From NCBI RefSeq assembly GCF_002019855.1, contig NZ_CM007717.1:2539198-2603197 (forward strand): a stretch of DNA of 64,000 nucleotides. The letters run 5' to 3'. The notes beneath the pieces were generated by a model. That model did not search any database, was not told where the DNA came from, and saw nothing but the letters and a program-made list of their open reading frames with translations. The position numbers and the translations under genes were made by a program. How positions within the stretch are numbered: position 1 is the first letter of the stretch; each line of letters begins with the position of its first letter. Source of the stretch: Streptomyces antibioticus. Lineage in GTDB: Bacteria > Actinomycetota > Actinomycetes > Streptomycetales > Streptomycetaceae. Positions 55,025-63,031 of the stretch are shown here, piece after piece.

Positions 55025-56056
55025 GTGACCTTCAAGGCTGAGTACATCTGGATCGACGGCACCCAGCCGACCGCCAAGCTCCGCTCCAAGACCAAGATCA
55101 TCACGGGCGAGCCCGTCGGTCTGGACGCGCTGCCGATCTGGGGCTTCGACGGGTCCTCCACGAACCAGGCCGAGGGCCACTCCTCGGACCGTGTCCTCAA
55201 GCCGGTCTTCACCTGCCCCGACCCGATCCGCGGCGGCGACGACATCCTCGTCCTGTGCGAGGTCCTCGACATCGACATGACGCCGCACGAGTCCAACACC
55301 CGTGCCGCGCTGGCCGAGGTCGAGGCGCGCTACGGCGCCCAGGAGCCGATCTTCGGCATCGAGCAGGAGTACACCTTCTTCCAGGACGGCTACCCGCTGG
55401 GCTTCCCCAAGGGCGGCTTCCCGGCCCCCCAGGGCGGCTACTACTGCGGTGTCGGCGCCGACGAGATCTTCGGCCGTGAGGTCGTCGAGGCCCACCTGGA
55501 GAACTGCCTCGCCGCCGGTCTCGGCATCTCCGGCATCAACGCCGAGGTCATGCCCGGCCAGTGGGAGTTCCAGGTCGGCCCGCTCGCCCCGCTCGAGGTC
55601 TCGGACCAGCTCTGGGTGGCCCGCTGGCTGCTCTACCGCACGGCCGAGGACTTCGGCATCGCCGCCACCCTCGACCCCAAGCCGGTCAAGGGCGACTGGA
55701 ACGGCGCCGGCGCGCACACCAACTTCTCCACCAAGGCGATGCGCGAGGGCTACGACGCGATCATCACCGCCGCCGAGTCGCTCGGCGAGGGCTCCAAGCC
55801 GCTCGACCACGTCAAGAACTACGGCGCCGGCATCGACGACCGTCTGACAGGTCTGCACGAGACCGCCCCGTGGAACGAGTACTCCTACGGTGTCTCCGAC
55901 CGCGGCGCCTCGGTCCGTATCCCGTGGCAGGTCGAGAAGGACGGCAAGGGCTACATCGAGGACCGCCGTCCCAACGCCAACGTCGACCCGTACGTGGTCA
56001 CCCGCCTGCTGGTCGACACCTGCTGCGCCGCCCTGGAGAAGGCCGGCCAGGTCTGA
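55025..56056 (+). CDS. glnII: Glutamine synthetase type II
   Basis: A 343-residue eukaryote-like GSII: VTFKAEYIWIDGTQPTAKLR, LPIWGFDGSSTNQAEGHSSD, IEQEYTFFQDGYPLGFPKGG, WNGAGAHTNFSTKAMREGYD and RGASVRIPWQV. The start is GTG 55025 after AAGGAAG. It lacks the adenylylation loop of GSI. Streptomyces uses it as the second, ammonium-repressed glutamine synthetase. It has a 16-bp terminator behind it and probable GlnR boxes in front. Confidence 0.97.
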   Translation: MTFKAEYIWIDGTQPTAKLRSKTKIITGEPVGLDALPIWGFDGSSTNQAEGHSSDRVLKPVFTCPDPIRGGDDILVLCEVLDIDMTPHESNTRAALAEVEARYGAQEPIFGIEQEYTFFQDGYPLGFPKGGFPAPQGGYYCGVGADEIFGREVVEAHLENCLAAGLGISGINAEVMPGQWEFQVGPLAPLEVSDQLWVARWLLYRTAEDFGIAATLDPKPVKGDWNGAGAHTNFSTKAMREGYDAIITAAESLGEGSKPLDHVKNYGAGIDDRLTGLHETAPWNEYSYGVSDRGASVRIPWQVEKDGKGYIEDRRPNANVDPYVVTRLLVDTCCAALEKAGQV

Positions 56057-56073
56057 TCCACCCCGCACCTCAC

Positions 56074-56108
56074 GAAGGGGCGCCCGCCGAATCGGCGGGC
56101 GCCCCTTC
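56074..56108 (+). terminator. glnII terminator
   Basis: A 16-bp perfect stem: GAAGGGGCGCCCGCCG (56074-56089), loop AAT, CGGCGGGCGCCCCTTC (56093-56108). It starts 17 bp after the glnII stop. Confidence 0.85.
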
Positions 56109-56185
56109 GGCGTTCCTCCGCAAGGATTCGTCCAAGCTGTGAGAGGAGGGTCCTGTCACGGGCGCGTGTCTGCTTCAATAAGGGT

Positions 56186-56308
56186 ATGGCCAGCTTCCAG
56201 AAGGACACCGCGACGGGTCGCCACGACCTCGAGCCGTTCTGGCCTTCCCGTCAGCACCACGATTTCGACCGGGTGTGTTGCCGCGTGAGGAACGCGCGGG
56301 CCCTCTAA
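56186..56308 (+). CDS. Possible short ORF or leader peptide (40 aa)
   Basis: ATG 56186 to TAA 56308 encodes a 40-residue peptide, MASFQKDTATGRHDLEPFWP ... ending RVCCRVRNARAL. An AAGGG lies just upstream. The HDFDRVCCRVRN ending recalls the Cys-containing short leader peptides annotated in actinobacteria, which often precede sulfur-related genes, but the next gene here is a regulator. TAA is a rare stop in this genome. It could be a real leader, an unrelated small protein, or chance. Confidence 0.4.
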   Translation: MASFQKDTATGRHDLEPFWPSRQHHDFDRVCCRVRNARAL

Positions 56309-56427
56309 AGCCGTACACCCCGGCCTTCGGCCAGCGCGCACGACGTACGTCCCTCGGCGAGCCCGACCACGAATCGCGGCCGTCGTCCTCTCCGACGAAC
56401 TTTCTCGCGCGAAAGAGCTGACCTCTC

Positions 56428-57000
56428 ATGGCGACCACCCGTTCTCTCTCCTCCGCTCCCCTGGCACCCGCCCCCGCCCCGACCGCTCCCGCCCGGCACC
56501 GACTGCGTGCCGTCGACCGGGACGAGGTCGTGGACGTCGCGGACTTCCTGCCGCCGGGCGCCACCTGGCTGCCCGCACCGCAGCACACCCTGCCCACCCT
56601 GCCCGGCCAGCCGCCGATGATCGGCTACCTGGTGCTCGTCCCCGCCGACCAGCAGCCGCCGTTCCTCCCGGTGGCCGTGCCGGACCGGCCCGGTACGGAC
56701 GCGGCCGACCCGCTGGTGCGGATCGACACCGTGCAGCGCACCGCCGCCGTCGACGGCCGTGAACTCGACCTGACCTACCTGGAGTTCGAGCTGCTCGCGC
56801 ATCTGGTGGCGCACCCCAACCGGGTGCACACCCGCGACCAGCTCGTGACCACCGTGTGGGGCTACGGCCATGTCGGCGACGGCCGTACGGTCGACGTCCA
56901 TGTCGCCCGGCTGCGCCGCAAGCTGGGCGCGGAGCACCGCCGGACGATCCAGACGGTCCGCCGGGTCGGCTACAAGTACACCCCGCCGACCGGGCGCTGA
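56428..57000 (+). CDS. Winged-helix transcriptional regulator without receiver domain
   Basis: A 190-residue protein. An Ala/Pro-rich N-terminus (~1-25) and a ~65-residue middle region (VVDVADFLPPGATWLPAPQH) precede a C-terminal OmpR/PhoB-type DNA-binding domain (~105-187): LDLTYLEFELLAHLVAHPNR, TVWGYGHVGDGRTVDVHVAR and RRTIQTVRRVGYKYTP. There is no phospho-receiver, so it is an orphan 'receiver-less' member controlled some other way. It sits between glnII and the second two-component system. Confidence 0.87.
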   Translation: MATTRSLSSAPLAPAPAPTAPARHRLRAVDRDEVVDVADFLPPGATWLPAPQHTLPTLPGQPPMIGYLVLVPADQQPPFLPVAVPDRPGTDAADPLVRIDTVQRTAAVDGRELDLTYLEFELLAHLVAHPNRVHTRDQLVTTVWGYGHVGDGRTVDVHVARLRRKLGAEHRRTIQTVRRVGYKYTPPTGR

Positions 57001-57077
57001 CCCCCAGGACGGCCCCCGGCTCTGCCCTGGGCAGAGCACGGTTCCCTTCCGCGGCCCGGCCGGGCAGAGTCACCGGC

Positions 57078-58118
57078 ATGAGACTTCTGGTGCTGGGCGG
57101 TACGGAGTTTGTGGGACGGGCCGTCGTCGAGACGGCCCTCGGGCGTGGCTGGGACGTCACGGTCCTGAACCGGGGACGGCACGCACCCGTCCCCGGAACC
57201 CGGACCCTGATCGGCGACCGGACCGCGCCCGAGGGCATCGACCTGCCCTCGGGGGCCGAGTGGGACGCGGTCGTGGACACCTGGTCGTCCGCGCCCCGGG
57301 CGGTGCACGAGGCGGCGCGGCTGCTGCGGGGCCGCGCCCGCCGGTACGTGTACGTGTCGAGCTGCTCGGTGTACGCCTGGGCCCCGCCCGCCGGGTACAC
57401 CGAGGACGCGCCCCTGGTCGAGGGCGCGGCGCCGGACGCCGACGCGACCGACTACGCCCGCGACAAGCGGGGCGGCGAACTGGCCGCCGTCGACGTGTTC
57501 GGCGCGGAGCATTCCGTGCTCGTACGGGCCGGGCTGATCCTCGGCCCGTACGAGAACGTCGGCCGGCTGCCCTGGTGGCTCCACCGGATCGCCCGCGGCG
57601 GCCCGGTCCTCGCCCCCGGTCCGCGTGAACTGCCCCTCCAGTACATCGACGTCCGTGACCTCGCCGAGTGGATCCTCGGCGCGGTGGAGCGTGAGGTGAG
57701 CGGGCCGTTCAATCTGATCAGCCCCCAAGGACACGCCACCATGGGCGCGTTGCTGGAGGCGTGCGTGCGGGCCACCGGCGCGGACACGGCCGCCGGGGCC
57801 GAACTGCGCTGGACCGAGCCGGAGATCGTCCTCAAGGAGGGCATCGAGCCGTGGACCCAGCTCCCGGCCTGGGTGCCGCCGGGCAGCGATCTGCACGACG
57901 CGCTGCACTCGGCCGACGTGTCACGGGCCGTGGCGGCGGGGCTGTCCTGCCGTCCGGTCGAGGAGACCGTCGCCGACACCTGGCGCTGGCTGGAGTCCCT
58001 CGGCGGGGTCGCCCCGCAGCGCCCGGACCGTACGGTCAAGGGGCTGGACCCGGAGGTGGAGGCACGGGTGCTGGCCGGCACGCACAATGTCGGGGGTGTA
58101 TCTGGCACCACCCCCTGA
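57078..58118 (+). CDS. NAD-dependent epimerase/reductase (extended SDR)
   Basis: A 346-residue Rossmann protein. The nucleotide motif is RLLVLGGTEFVGRAVVETAL, then DAVVDTWSSAPRAVHEAARL, a YVYVSSCSVYAWAPPAGYTE segment with the catalytic Ser/Tyr region and DYARDKRGGEL (YxxxK replaced by YARDKR). The later part is ELPLQYIDVRDLAEWILGAV. It resembles isoflavone-reductase-like/atypical SDRs of actinobacteria. The substrate is unknown. ATG 57078 is chosen at the start of homology. Confidence 0.87.
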   Translation: MRLLVLGGTEFVGRAVVETALGRGWDVTVLNRGRHAPVPGTRTLIGDRTAPEGIDLPSGAEWDAVVDTWSSAPRAVHEAARLLRGRARRYVYVSSCSVYAWAPPAGYTEDAPLVEGAAPDADATDYARDKRGGELAAVDVFGAEHSVLVRAGLILGPYENVGRLPWWLHRIARGGPVLAPGPRELPLQYIDVRDLAEWILGAVEREVSGPFNLISPQGHATMGALLEACVRATGADTAAGAELRWTEPEIVLKEGIEPWTQLPAWVPPGSDLHDALHSADVSRAVAAGLSCRPVEETVADTWRWLESLGGVAPQRPDRTVKGLDPEVEARVLAGTHNVGGVSGTTP

Positions 58119-58170
58119 CCGGGGGGTTCGGGCCAGTGCCCGGCCGCCGCCGGTCGGACAGACTGGCGGC

Positions 58171-59466
58171 ATGAACACCGAGACGACCGACACGACCCGG
58201 CCGGGGACCATCGAGAACGGCGGCGGTTCACGGACCCGGGCCGTCGTGCTCGCCGCCGTGCAGGGGCTGGTGCTGGCGCTGGTGGTCCTGCCGTTCGCCG
58301 TGCTGGGCCTCGTACTGACCCTGCTCTCCCTGGCGTTGATCCCGCTCGGGATCGGCCTCGTCACCACCCCGGCGGTGCTCGCCCTGGTGCGCACCCTCGC
58401 CGCCACCCGCCGACGGCTCGCCGAGGAGTGGTGCGGGGTGCGGATACCGGTGGTGTACCGGCCGCTGACGCCGGGCGCCCGCCCCTGGACGCGCACCGTC
58501 GAGCTGCTCCGCGACCCGCAGACCTGGCGGGACGTGCGCTGGCTGCCGGTGGACATGACGGCGGGGTTCGTGACCGCGCTGCTGCCGGCCGTGCTGCTGC
58601 TCTACCCGGTGGAGGGGTTCGCGGTGGCGGCCGGGCTGTGGCGGGAACTGGCCGGCGACGGGACGTACTGGTACGGCTTCGTGCCGGTCAGCGACCAGCC
58701 GACCGCGCTGGGGGCGGGGGCGACCGCCGCGGTGCTGCTGGTGGCCGCCTACCGGCTCACCCCGGCGCTGCTGCTCCTCCACTTCCGGCTCACCCGCGCC
58801 CTGTTGGCCTCACCCGAAGGTGAACTGGCCGAGCGCGTGCGGGTGTTGACGGAGACGCGGCGGGACGCCGTGGACACCTCGGCCGCCGAACTGCGCCGTA
58901 TCGAACGGGATCTGCACGACGGTGCGCAGGCCCGGCTGGTGGCGATGGGCATGGATCTCGGCACGGTCGAGGCGCTGGTCGACAAGGACCCGGAGCGCGC
59001 CAAGCTGTTGCTCGCGCAGACCCGCCGGGCCTCCGCCGAGGCGCTCGCCGAACTGCGGGACCTGGTGCGCGGGATCCACCCCCCGGTGCTGGCCGAACGC
59101 GGTCTGGGCGACGCGGTCCGGGCGCTGGCGCTCAGGCTGCCGGTGCCGACCGAGGTCGTGGTGGATCTGCCGGGCCGGGCCGAGGCCCCCGTGGAGTCGG
59201 CGGCCTACTTCGCGGTGAGCGAGATCCTCACCAACGCGGTCAAGCACTCCGGCGCCGGCCGGATCTGGGCCGATCTGCACCACGCGGACGGGCTGTTGCG
59301 GATCTCGGTCACCGACGACGGCCGGGGCGGCGCGGCGGTCGGGGCCGGCTCGGGACTGGCCGGGGTCGAACGGCGGCTGGGTACATTCGACGGCGTCCTG
59401 GCCGTCAGCTCCCCGGTGGGCGGCCCCACCATGGTGACCCTGGAGATTCCTTGCGTGTTGTCCTAG
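58171..59466 (+). CDS. Two-component sensor histidine kinase (HisKA_3, DesK/NarX-like)
   Basis: A 431-residue kinase from ATG 58171. A sensor part has several hydrophobic spans (LVLALVVLPFAVLGLVLTLL, VTALLPAVLLLYPVEGFAVA, AAVLLVAAYRLTPALLLLHF). The HisKA_3 box is RRIERDLHDGAQARLVAMGM, and HATPase_c has SEILTNAVKHSGAGRIW and DDGRGGAAVGAGSGLAGVER. The response regulator gene overlaps its 3' end by 16 bp. The sensed signal is unknown. Confidence 0.9.
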   Translation: MNTETTDTTRPGTIENGGGSRTRAVVLAAVQGLVLALVVLPFAVLGLVLTLLSLALIPLGIGLVTTPAVLALVRTLAATRRRLAEEWCGVRIPVVYRPLTPGARPWTRTVELLRDPQTWRDVRWLPVDMTAGFVTALLPAVLLLYPVEGFAVAAGLWRELAGDGTYWYGFVPVSDQPTALGAGATAAVLLVAAYRLTPALLLLHFRLTRALLASPEGELAERVRVLTETRRDAVDTSAAELRRIERDLHDGAQARLVAMGMDLGTVEALVDKDPERAKLLLAQTRRASAEALAELRDLVRGIHPPVLAERGLGDAVRALALRLPVPTEVVVDLPGRAEAPVESAAYFAVSEILTNAVKHSGAGRIWADLHHADGLLRISVTDDGRGGAAVGAGSGLAGVERRLGTFDGVLAVSSPVGGPTMVTLEIPCVLS

Positions 59467-60107
59467 CCGAAGACCTGTTCCTGCTGCGGGACGGGCTGGT
59501 GCGACTGCTCGAGGCGTACGACTTCGAGATCGCCGCCGCCGTGGAGAGCGGGCCCGAGCTGGAGCGGGCGCTCGCCGAACTGGAGCCGGACGTCGCCGTG
59601 GTGGACGTCCGGCTCCCGCCGACGCACACGGACGAGGGCCTCCAGTGCGCGCTGAAGGCGCGCCGCGCCCGGCCCGGGCTGCCGGTGCTGGTCCTCTCCC
59701 AGCACGTCGAGCAGTTGTACGCGCGGGAGTTGCTCGCCGACGGCAGCGGCGGCGTCGGCTATCTGCTGAAGGACCGGGTGTTCGACGCGGAGCAGTTCGT
59801 GGACGCCGTACGGCGGGTCGCGGCGGGCGGGACGGCGATGGACCCCCAGGTGATCCAGCAGTTGCTGGCGCGGCGCTCCGGCGACGAACAGAGTCCTGTG
59901 AGCCGCCTCACACCTCGGGAGCGGGAGGTGCTCGAACTGATGGCGCAAGGCCGGTCGAACACCGCGATCGCCGGCAAACTGGTCGTCACCGAGCGGGCCG
60001 TCGCCAAACACACCGCGAACATTTTCGTGAAGCTGGGTTTGGAGGTCTCCGACGACGACAACCGCAGGGTACTGGCGGTGCTGGCCTATCTGGACCGTGA
60101 TCGGTGA
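59451..60107 (+). CDS. NarL/LuxR-family response regulator
   Basis: A 218-residue regulator from TTG 59451 (GGAG 5 nt upstream). The receiver (~1-115) has RVVLAEDLFLLRDGLVRLLE, phosphoacceptor VAVVDVRLPPTHTDEGLQCA and the conserved Lys in GYLLKDRVFDAEQF. The LuxR-type helix-turn-helix (~150-215) is RLTPREREVLELMAQGRSNT and TERAVAKHTANIFVKLGLEV. It overlaps the kinase gene by 16 bp and is its partner. Confidence 0.92.
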   Translation: MRVVLAEDLFLLRDGLVRLLEAYDFEIAAAVESGPELERALAELEPDVAVVDVRLPPTHTDEGLQCALKARRARPGLPVLVLSQHVEQLYARELLADGSGGVGYLLKDRVFDAEQFVDAVRRVAAGGTAMDPQVIQQLLARRSGDEQSPVSRLTPREREVLELMAQGRSNTAIAGKLVVTERAVAKHTANIFVKLGLEVSDDDNRRVLAVLAYLDRDR

Positions 60108-60278
60108 CCACCCCAACTCACGTGAAGTGTGAGGCTGTTGGGGTTGTTTTGTCGTACGGGTCTCTCATCAATTCCTGAGTCCGCTGAACGCCTGTGACTC
60201 GACGTGCGTATGGGAGGGGGCAGCTTCACTCCTGTCGGGCGCCTCGATGCTGCCCCGCAAGGAAGTCAGAGGAGTTCC

Positions 60279-61841
60279 ATGGGACGCAACACACGTAAAC
60301 GCCGTTCGTCGATGGCCACCAAGGCCGTGGCAGCATCGGCGGCCCTAGCGCTCGGTGGGGGCGGGCTGATCTGGGCGAACTTCTACGCCTCGGCGCACGA
60401 GTCGAGGTCGGGACAGAACGCGACGAAGGCCGCCTCGGCGGGCTGGGTCGCCACCATCTCCTGCCCGGACGTGGGGCAGAAGCTGACCAATGTGCCGAGG
60501 CAGGCCCGCGACGAGGTCGGGGGTGAACTGGCCAATCTCGACAGCCAGATCACCGAGGCGTACCAGCGCCTCGCCACCACCCGGGACGCCCAGGCCAGAG
60601 ATGCGAGCTTCGTCCAGAACAGCATCCTCGTGCCGCTCCAGCAGCGGCGGAAGGTCATCTTCGACCGCATCAGGCTGGAGGTCGGCCGGGCCGGCGGCAC
60701 CACGCCCCAGAACCTGGACTCCCTGATCAACTGCACCGCCACCCCGGCCAACCAGACCAACGCGGGCGGCCAGAACAACAACAACGGCGGCCAGCAGAAC
60801 AACGGCGGTCAGCAGAACAACAACGGTGGCCAGCAGAACAATGGCGGCCAGCAGAACGGCGGCCAGAACAACAACGGCGGCCAGCAGGGCGGCGGCGGTC
60901 AGGGCGGCAACGGCCCGGTCGCGGCGGACTTCGTGGACATCACCAAGGTCCAGGGCAACGCCCAGCTCGGCGTCGGCGCCAACGGTCTCGCGGCCAACGG
61001 CAACGGCGGTTCGCGCGGCACCTTCACCACGAAGTGCGGCACCAACGGCAACGACAACCACAACACGGACAACGTGATCGTGGCCCCCGGTGTCACCAAC
61101 GGCGCCCACCACCTGCACGACTACGTCGGCAACCAGAACAACGACGCCTTCGCGAGCGACCAGGAACTGGCCGGGGCCCAGACCTCGTGCCAGAACCAGG
61201 GCGACAAGTCGTCGTACTTCTGGCCGGTGCTGCGTCTCCAGAACGGCACGCAGGACTTCGACCAGAACAACGACGGCGGCGGCAAGGAGGGCAACGTCGG
61301 CAAGATCCTCCAGCCGGCGCAGGCCCAGCTCAAGTTCGTCGGCAACAAGCGCGGCCCCGTCGTCGCGATGCCGACCGCGCTGCGCATCATCACCGGTGAC
61401 GCCAAGGCGTTCGTCAACGGCAACGCCAACGCCAACGTGAACTGGAGCTGCACCGGCTTCGAGAACAGGGTGCAGCTCAAGGACAAGTACCCGATCTGCC
61501 CGCGCGGCAGCCAGGTGGTGCGCACGACCAACTTCCAGAGCTGCTGGGACGGTCAGAACATCGACAGCGCCAACCACCGTACGCACGTGGCGTTCGTCCA
61601 GGCGGACGGCACCTGCGCCAACGGCTTCAAGGCGATCCCCCAGCTCCAGGTCCGGCTGGTCTACAACGTCCCGGCCCCCAGGATCCAGAACGGCACGGTC
61701 GTGAACCCCTACGCGGTCGACTCGTTCCCGGAGAACCTGCACAAGCCGATCACCGACCACAACGACTTCATCAACTTCTTCTCCACGAACACGATGAACA
61801 AGCTGGTCAACTGCATCAACTCCGGCAGGCGCTGCCAGTGA
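60279..61841 (+). CDS. Secreted DUF1996 domain protein
   Basis: A 520-residue exported protein from ATG 60279 with GAGGAG upstream. The signal peptide is [21 protein letters not shown] helical region (~50-150) leads to an Asn/Gly/Gln linker of repeated NNGGQQ-type units (about 165-210). DUF1996 follows (~230-510), with [35 protein letters not shown] and [23 protein letters not shown]1996 proteins are extracellular in bacteria and fungi with no established function. A 16-bp terminator follows. Confidence 0.88.
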   Translation: MGRNTRKRRSSMATKAVAASAALALGGGGLIWANFYASAHESRSGQNATKAASAGWVATISCPDVGQKLTNVPRQARDEVGGELANLDSQITEAYQRLATTRDAQARDASFVQNSILVPLQQRRKVIFDRIRLEVGRAGGTTPQNLDSLINCTATPANQTNAGGQNNNNGGQQNNGGQQNNNGGQQNNGGQQNGGQNNNGGQQGGGGQGGNGPVAADFVDITKVQGNAQLGVGANGLAANGNGGSRGTFTTKCGTNGNDNHNTDNVIVAPGVTNGAHHLHDYVGNQNNDAFASDQELAGAQTSCQNQGDKSSYFWPVLRLQNGTQDFDQNNDGGGKEGNVGKILQPAQAQLKFVGNKRGPVVAMPTALRIITGDAKAFVNGNANANVNWSCTGFENRVQLKDKYPICPRGSQVVRTTNFQSCWDGQNIDSANHRTHVAFVQADGTCANGFKAIPQLQVRLVYNVPAPRIQNGTVVNPYAVDSFPENLHKPITDHNDFINFFSTNTMNKLVNCINSGRRCQ

Positions 61842-61864
61842 CGGCCTGACCGGCCCCACGAAAG

Positions 61865-61899
61865 GAGGCCGGCGGTGAGGAATCCTCACCGCCGGCCTC
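61865..61899. terminator. Terminator between convergent genes
   Basis: GAGGCCGGCGGTGAGG (61865-61880), loop AAT, CCTCACCGCCGGCCTC (61884-61899), followed by TTCGTT. A 16-bp perfect stem 23 bp after the DUF1996 stop and 34 bp from the end of the convergent lipoprotein gene. Confidence 0.85.
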
Positions 61900-61933
61900 T
61901 TCGTTGTCGTGACGGCCGGTGCTCAGAGCACGC

Positions 61934-62380
61934 TCAGTGCCCGGAGTGCGTGGCGCCCCCGGCCGAGCCGCCCGCCCCGTGTCCGGAGTGGTCGATGCCC
62001 TCCTCGAGGTCACCGCCGAGCGTCTCGCGCAGCGCGGTCACCGTGCTGGTCTCGCCGACGGCCACCCACTTGCGGCCGACCAGGTAGTGGCCGCCGTAGT
62101 CCTTGGCGCCGTTGATCCACTCGCGCTGGCCGCGGTCGGTGGCGAACGTCGCCAGGATGAACTTGCCGTCGCCGTTCTTGCAGATGGCCTGGCGGATCTC
62201 GTCCGCGTCGGTCTGCATGTTCGGGGTGCACTTGACCTCGGCGGCCAGGTGCTCCAGGCTGCCGGTCGCCGTCTCGGGCACCGCTTTCTCCTTCGAACCC
62301 CCGTCGGAGCCGCCGCAACCGGTCAGCGCCAGCGCCGCCACGGCGGCCGCCGCCACGAGCATCGGTCGGGTCACCTTCAT
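61934..62380 (-). CDS. Secreted lipoprotein with His-rich C-terminus
   Basis: A 148-residue lipoprotein from ATG 62380. The signal peptide with lipobox is VAALALTGCGGS (Cys lipidated). A small domain (~45-125) has AAEVKCTPNMQTDADEIRQA, DGKFILATFATDRGQREWI and GGHYLVGRKWVAVGE, which includes two Cys. The tail HSGHGAGGSAGGATHSGH is His/Gly-rich and might bind metal. No specific function is recognised. Confidence 0.82.
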   Translation of the reverse strand: MKVTRPMLVAAAAVAALALTGCGGSDGGSKEKAVPETATGSLEHLAAEVKCTPNMQTDADEIRQAICKNGDGKFILATFATDRGQREWINGAKDYGGHYLVGRKWVAVGETSTVTALRETLGGDLEEGIDHSGHGAGGSAGGATHSGH

Positions 62381-62480
62381 CTGTCCTCCCTGCGAGAGCC
62401 TCGTCCTGGATACGGCTCCCGGGCGCGGTCCGCTCAAAATACCGGTGCCCCCGCCCGCGCACCCGTGCGAAGGTGACCCG

Positions 62481-62981
62481 GTGAACGACGACTGGGAAGA
62501 CCGCGTGACCGCCGCCTGGGCGACCTTCGACACATATCCGCCCGAGCGGGCGGCCGACTTCCGGGCCGTCGTCGACACGCTCGTCGCCGAACTCCCGCCG
62601 GACAGCCCGCTGGGCCCCTTCGAGCGGGCCTGCGCCTGGGACTCGACCGGCCACTCCGACCGGGCGGTCCCGCTGTACCGGGAGGCCCTGGCCCGGGGTC
62701 TGTCCGGGTACAAGGGCCGGCGGGCGAGGATCCAGCTCGCCAGCTCCCTGCGCAACACCGGCCTGGCCGAGGAGGGCGTCGCGCTGCTGACCCCCGAGCT
62801 GGACGGCCCGTCCGACGAACTCGACGACGCCGTACGCGCCACCCTGGCGCTGTGTCTGTCGAGCCTGGGCCGCGACCGCGAAGGACTGGCGCTGGTGCTG
62901 GGCGCGCTGGCCCCTCATCTGCCGCGCTACCAGCGGTCGATGGCCAACTACGCCCGCGCGCTGACCGACCCGGTGGGGTGA
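62481..62981 (+). CDS. Tetratricopeptide-repeat-like protein
   Basis: A 166-residue helical protein from GTG 62481 (AAGGTG upstream). It has alternating helices such as SPLGPFERACAWDSTGHSDR, AVPLYREALARGLSGYKGRR and ARIQLASSLRNTGLAEEGVA, with TPR-type small/large residue spacing over about three to four repeats. It is cytoplasmic. TPRs mediate protein contacts; the partner is unknown. It is divergent from the lipoprotein gene. Confidence 0.82.
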   Translation: MNDDWEDRVTAAWATFDTYPPERAADFRAVVDTLVAELPPDSPLGPFERACAWDSTGHSDRAVPLYREALARGLSGYKGRRARIQLASSLRNTGLAEEGVALLTPELDGPSDELDDAVRATLALCLSSLGRDREGLALVLGALAPHLPRYQRSMANYARALTDPVG

Positions 62982-63031
62982 TTCACCCGGCCGGCGGGTG
63001 ACCATCCACCGTCCGGCTCGTTGCGCTGGAC

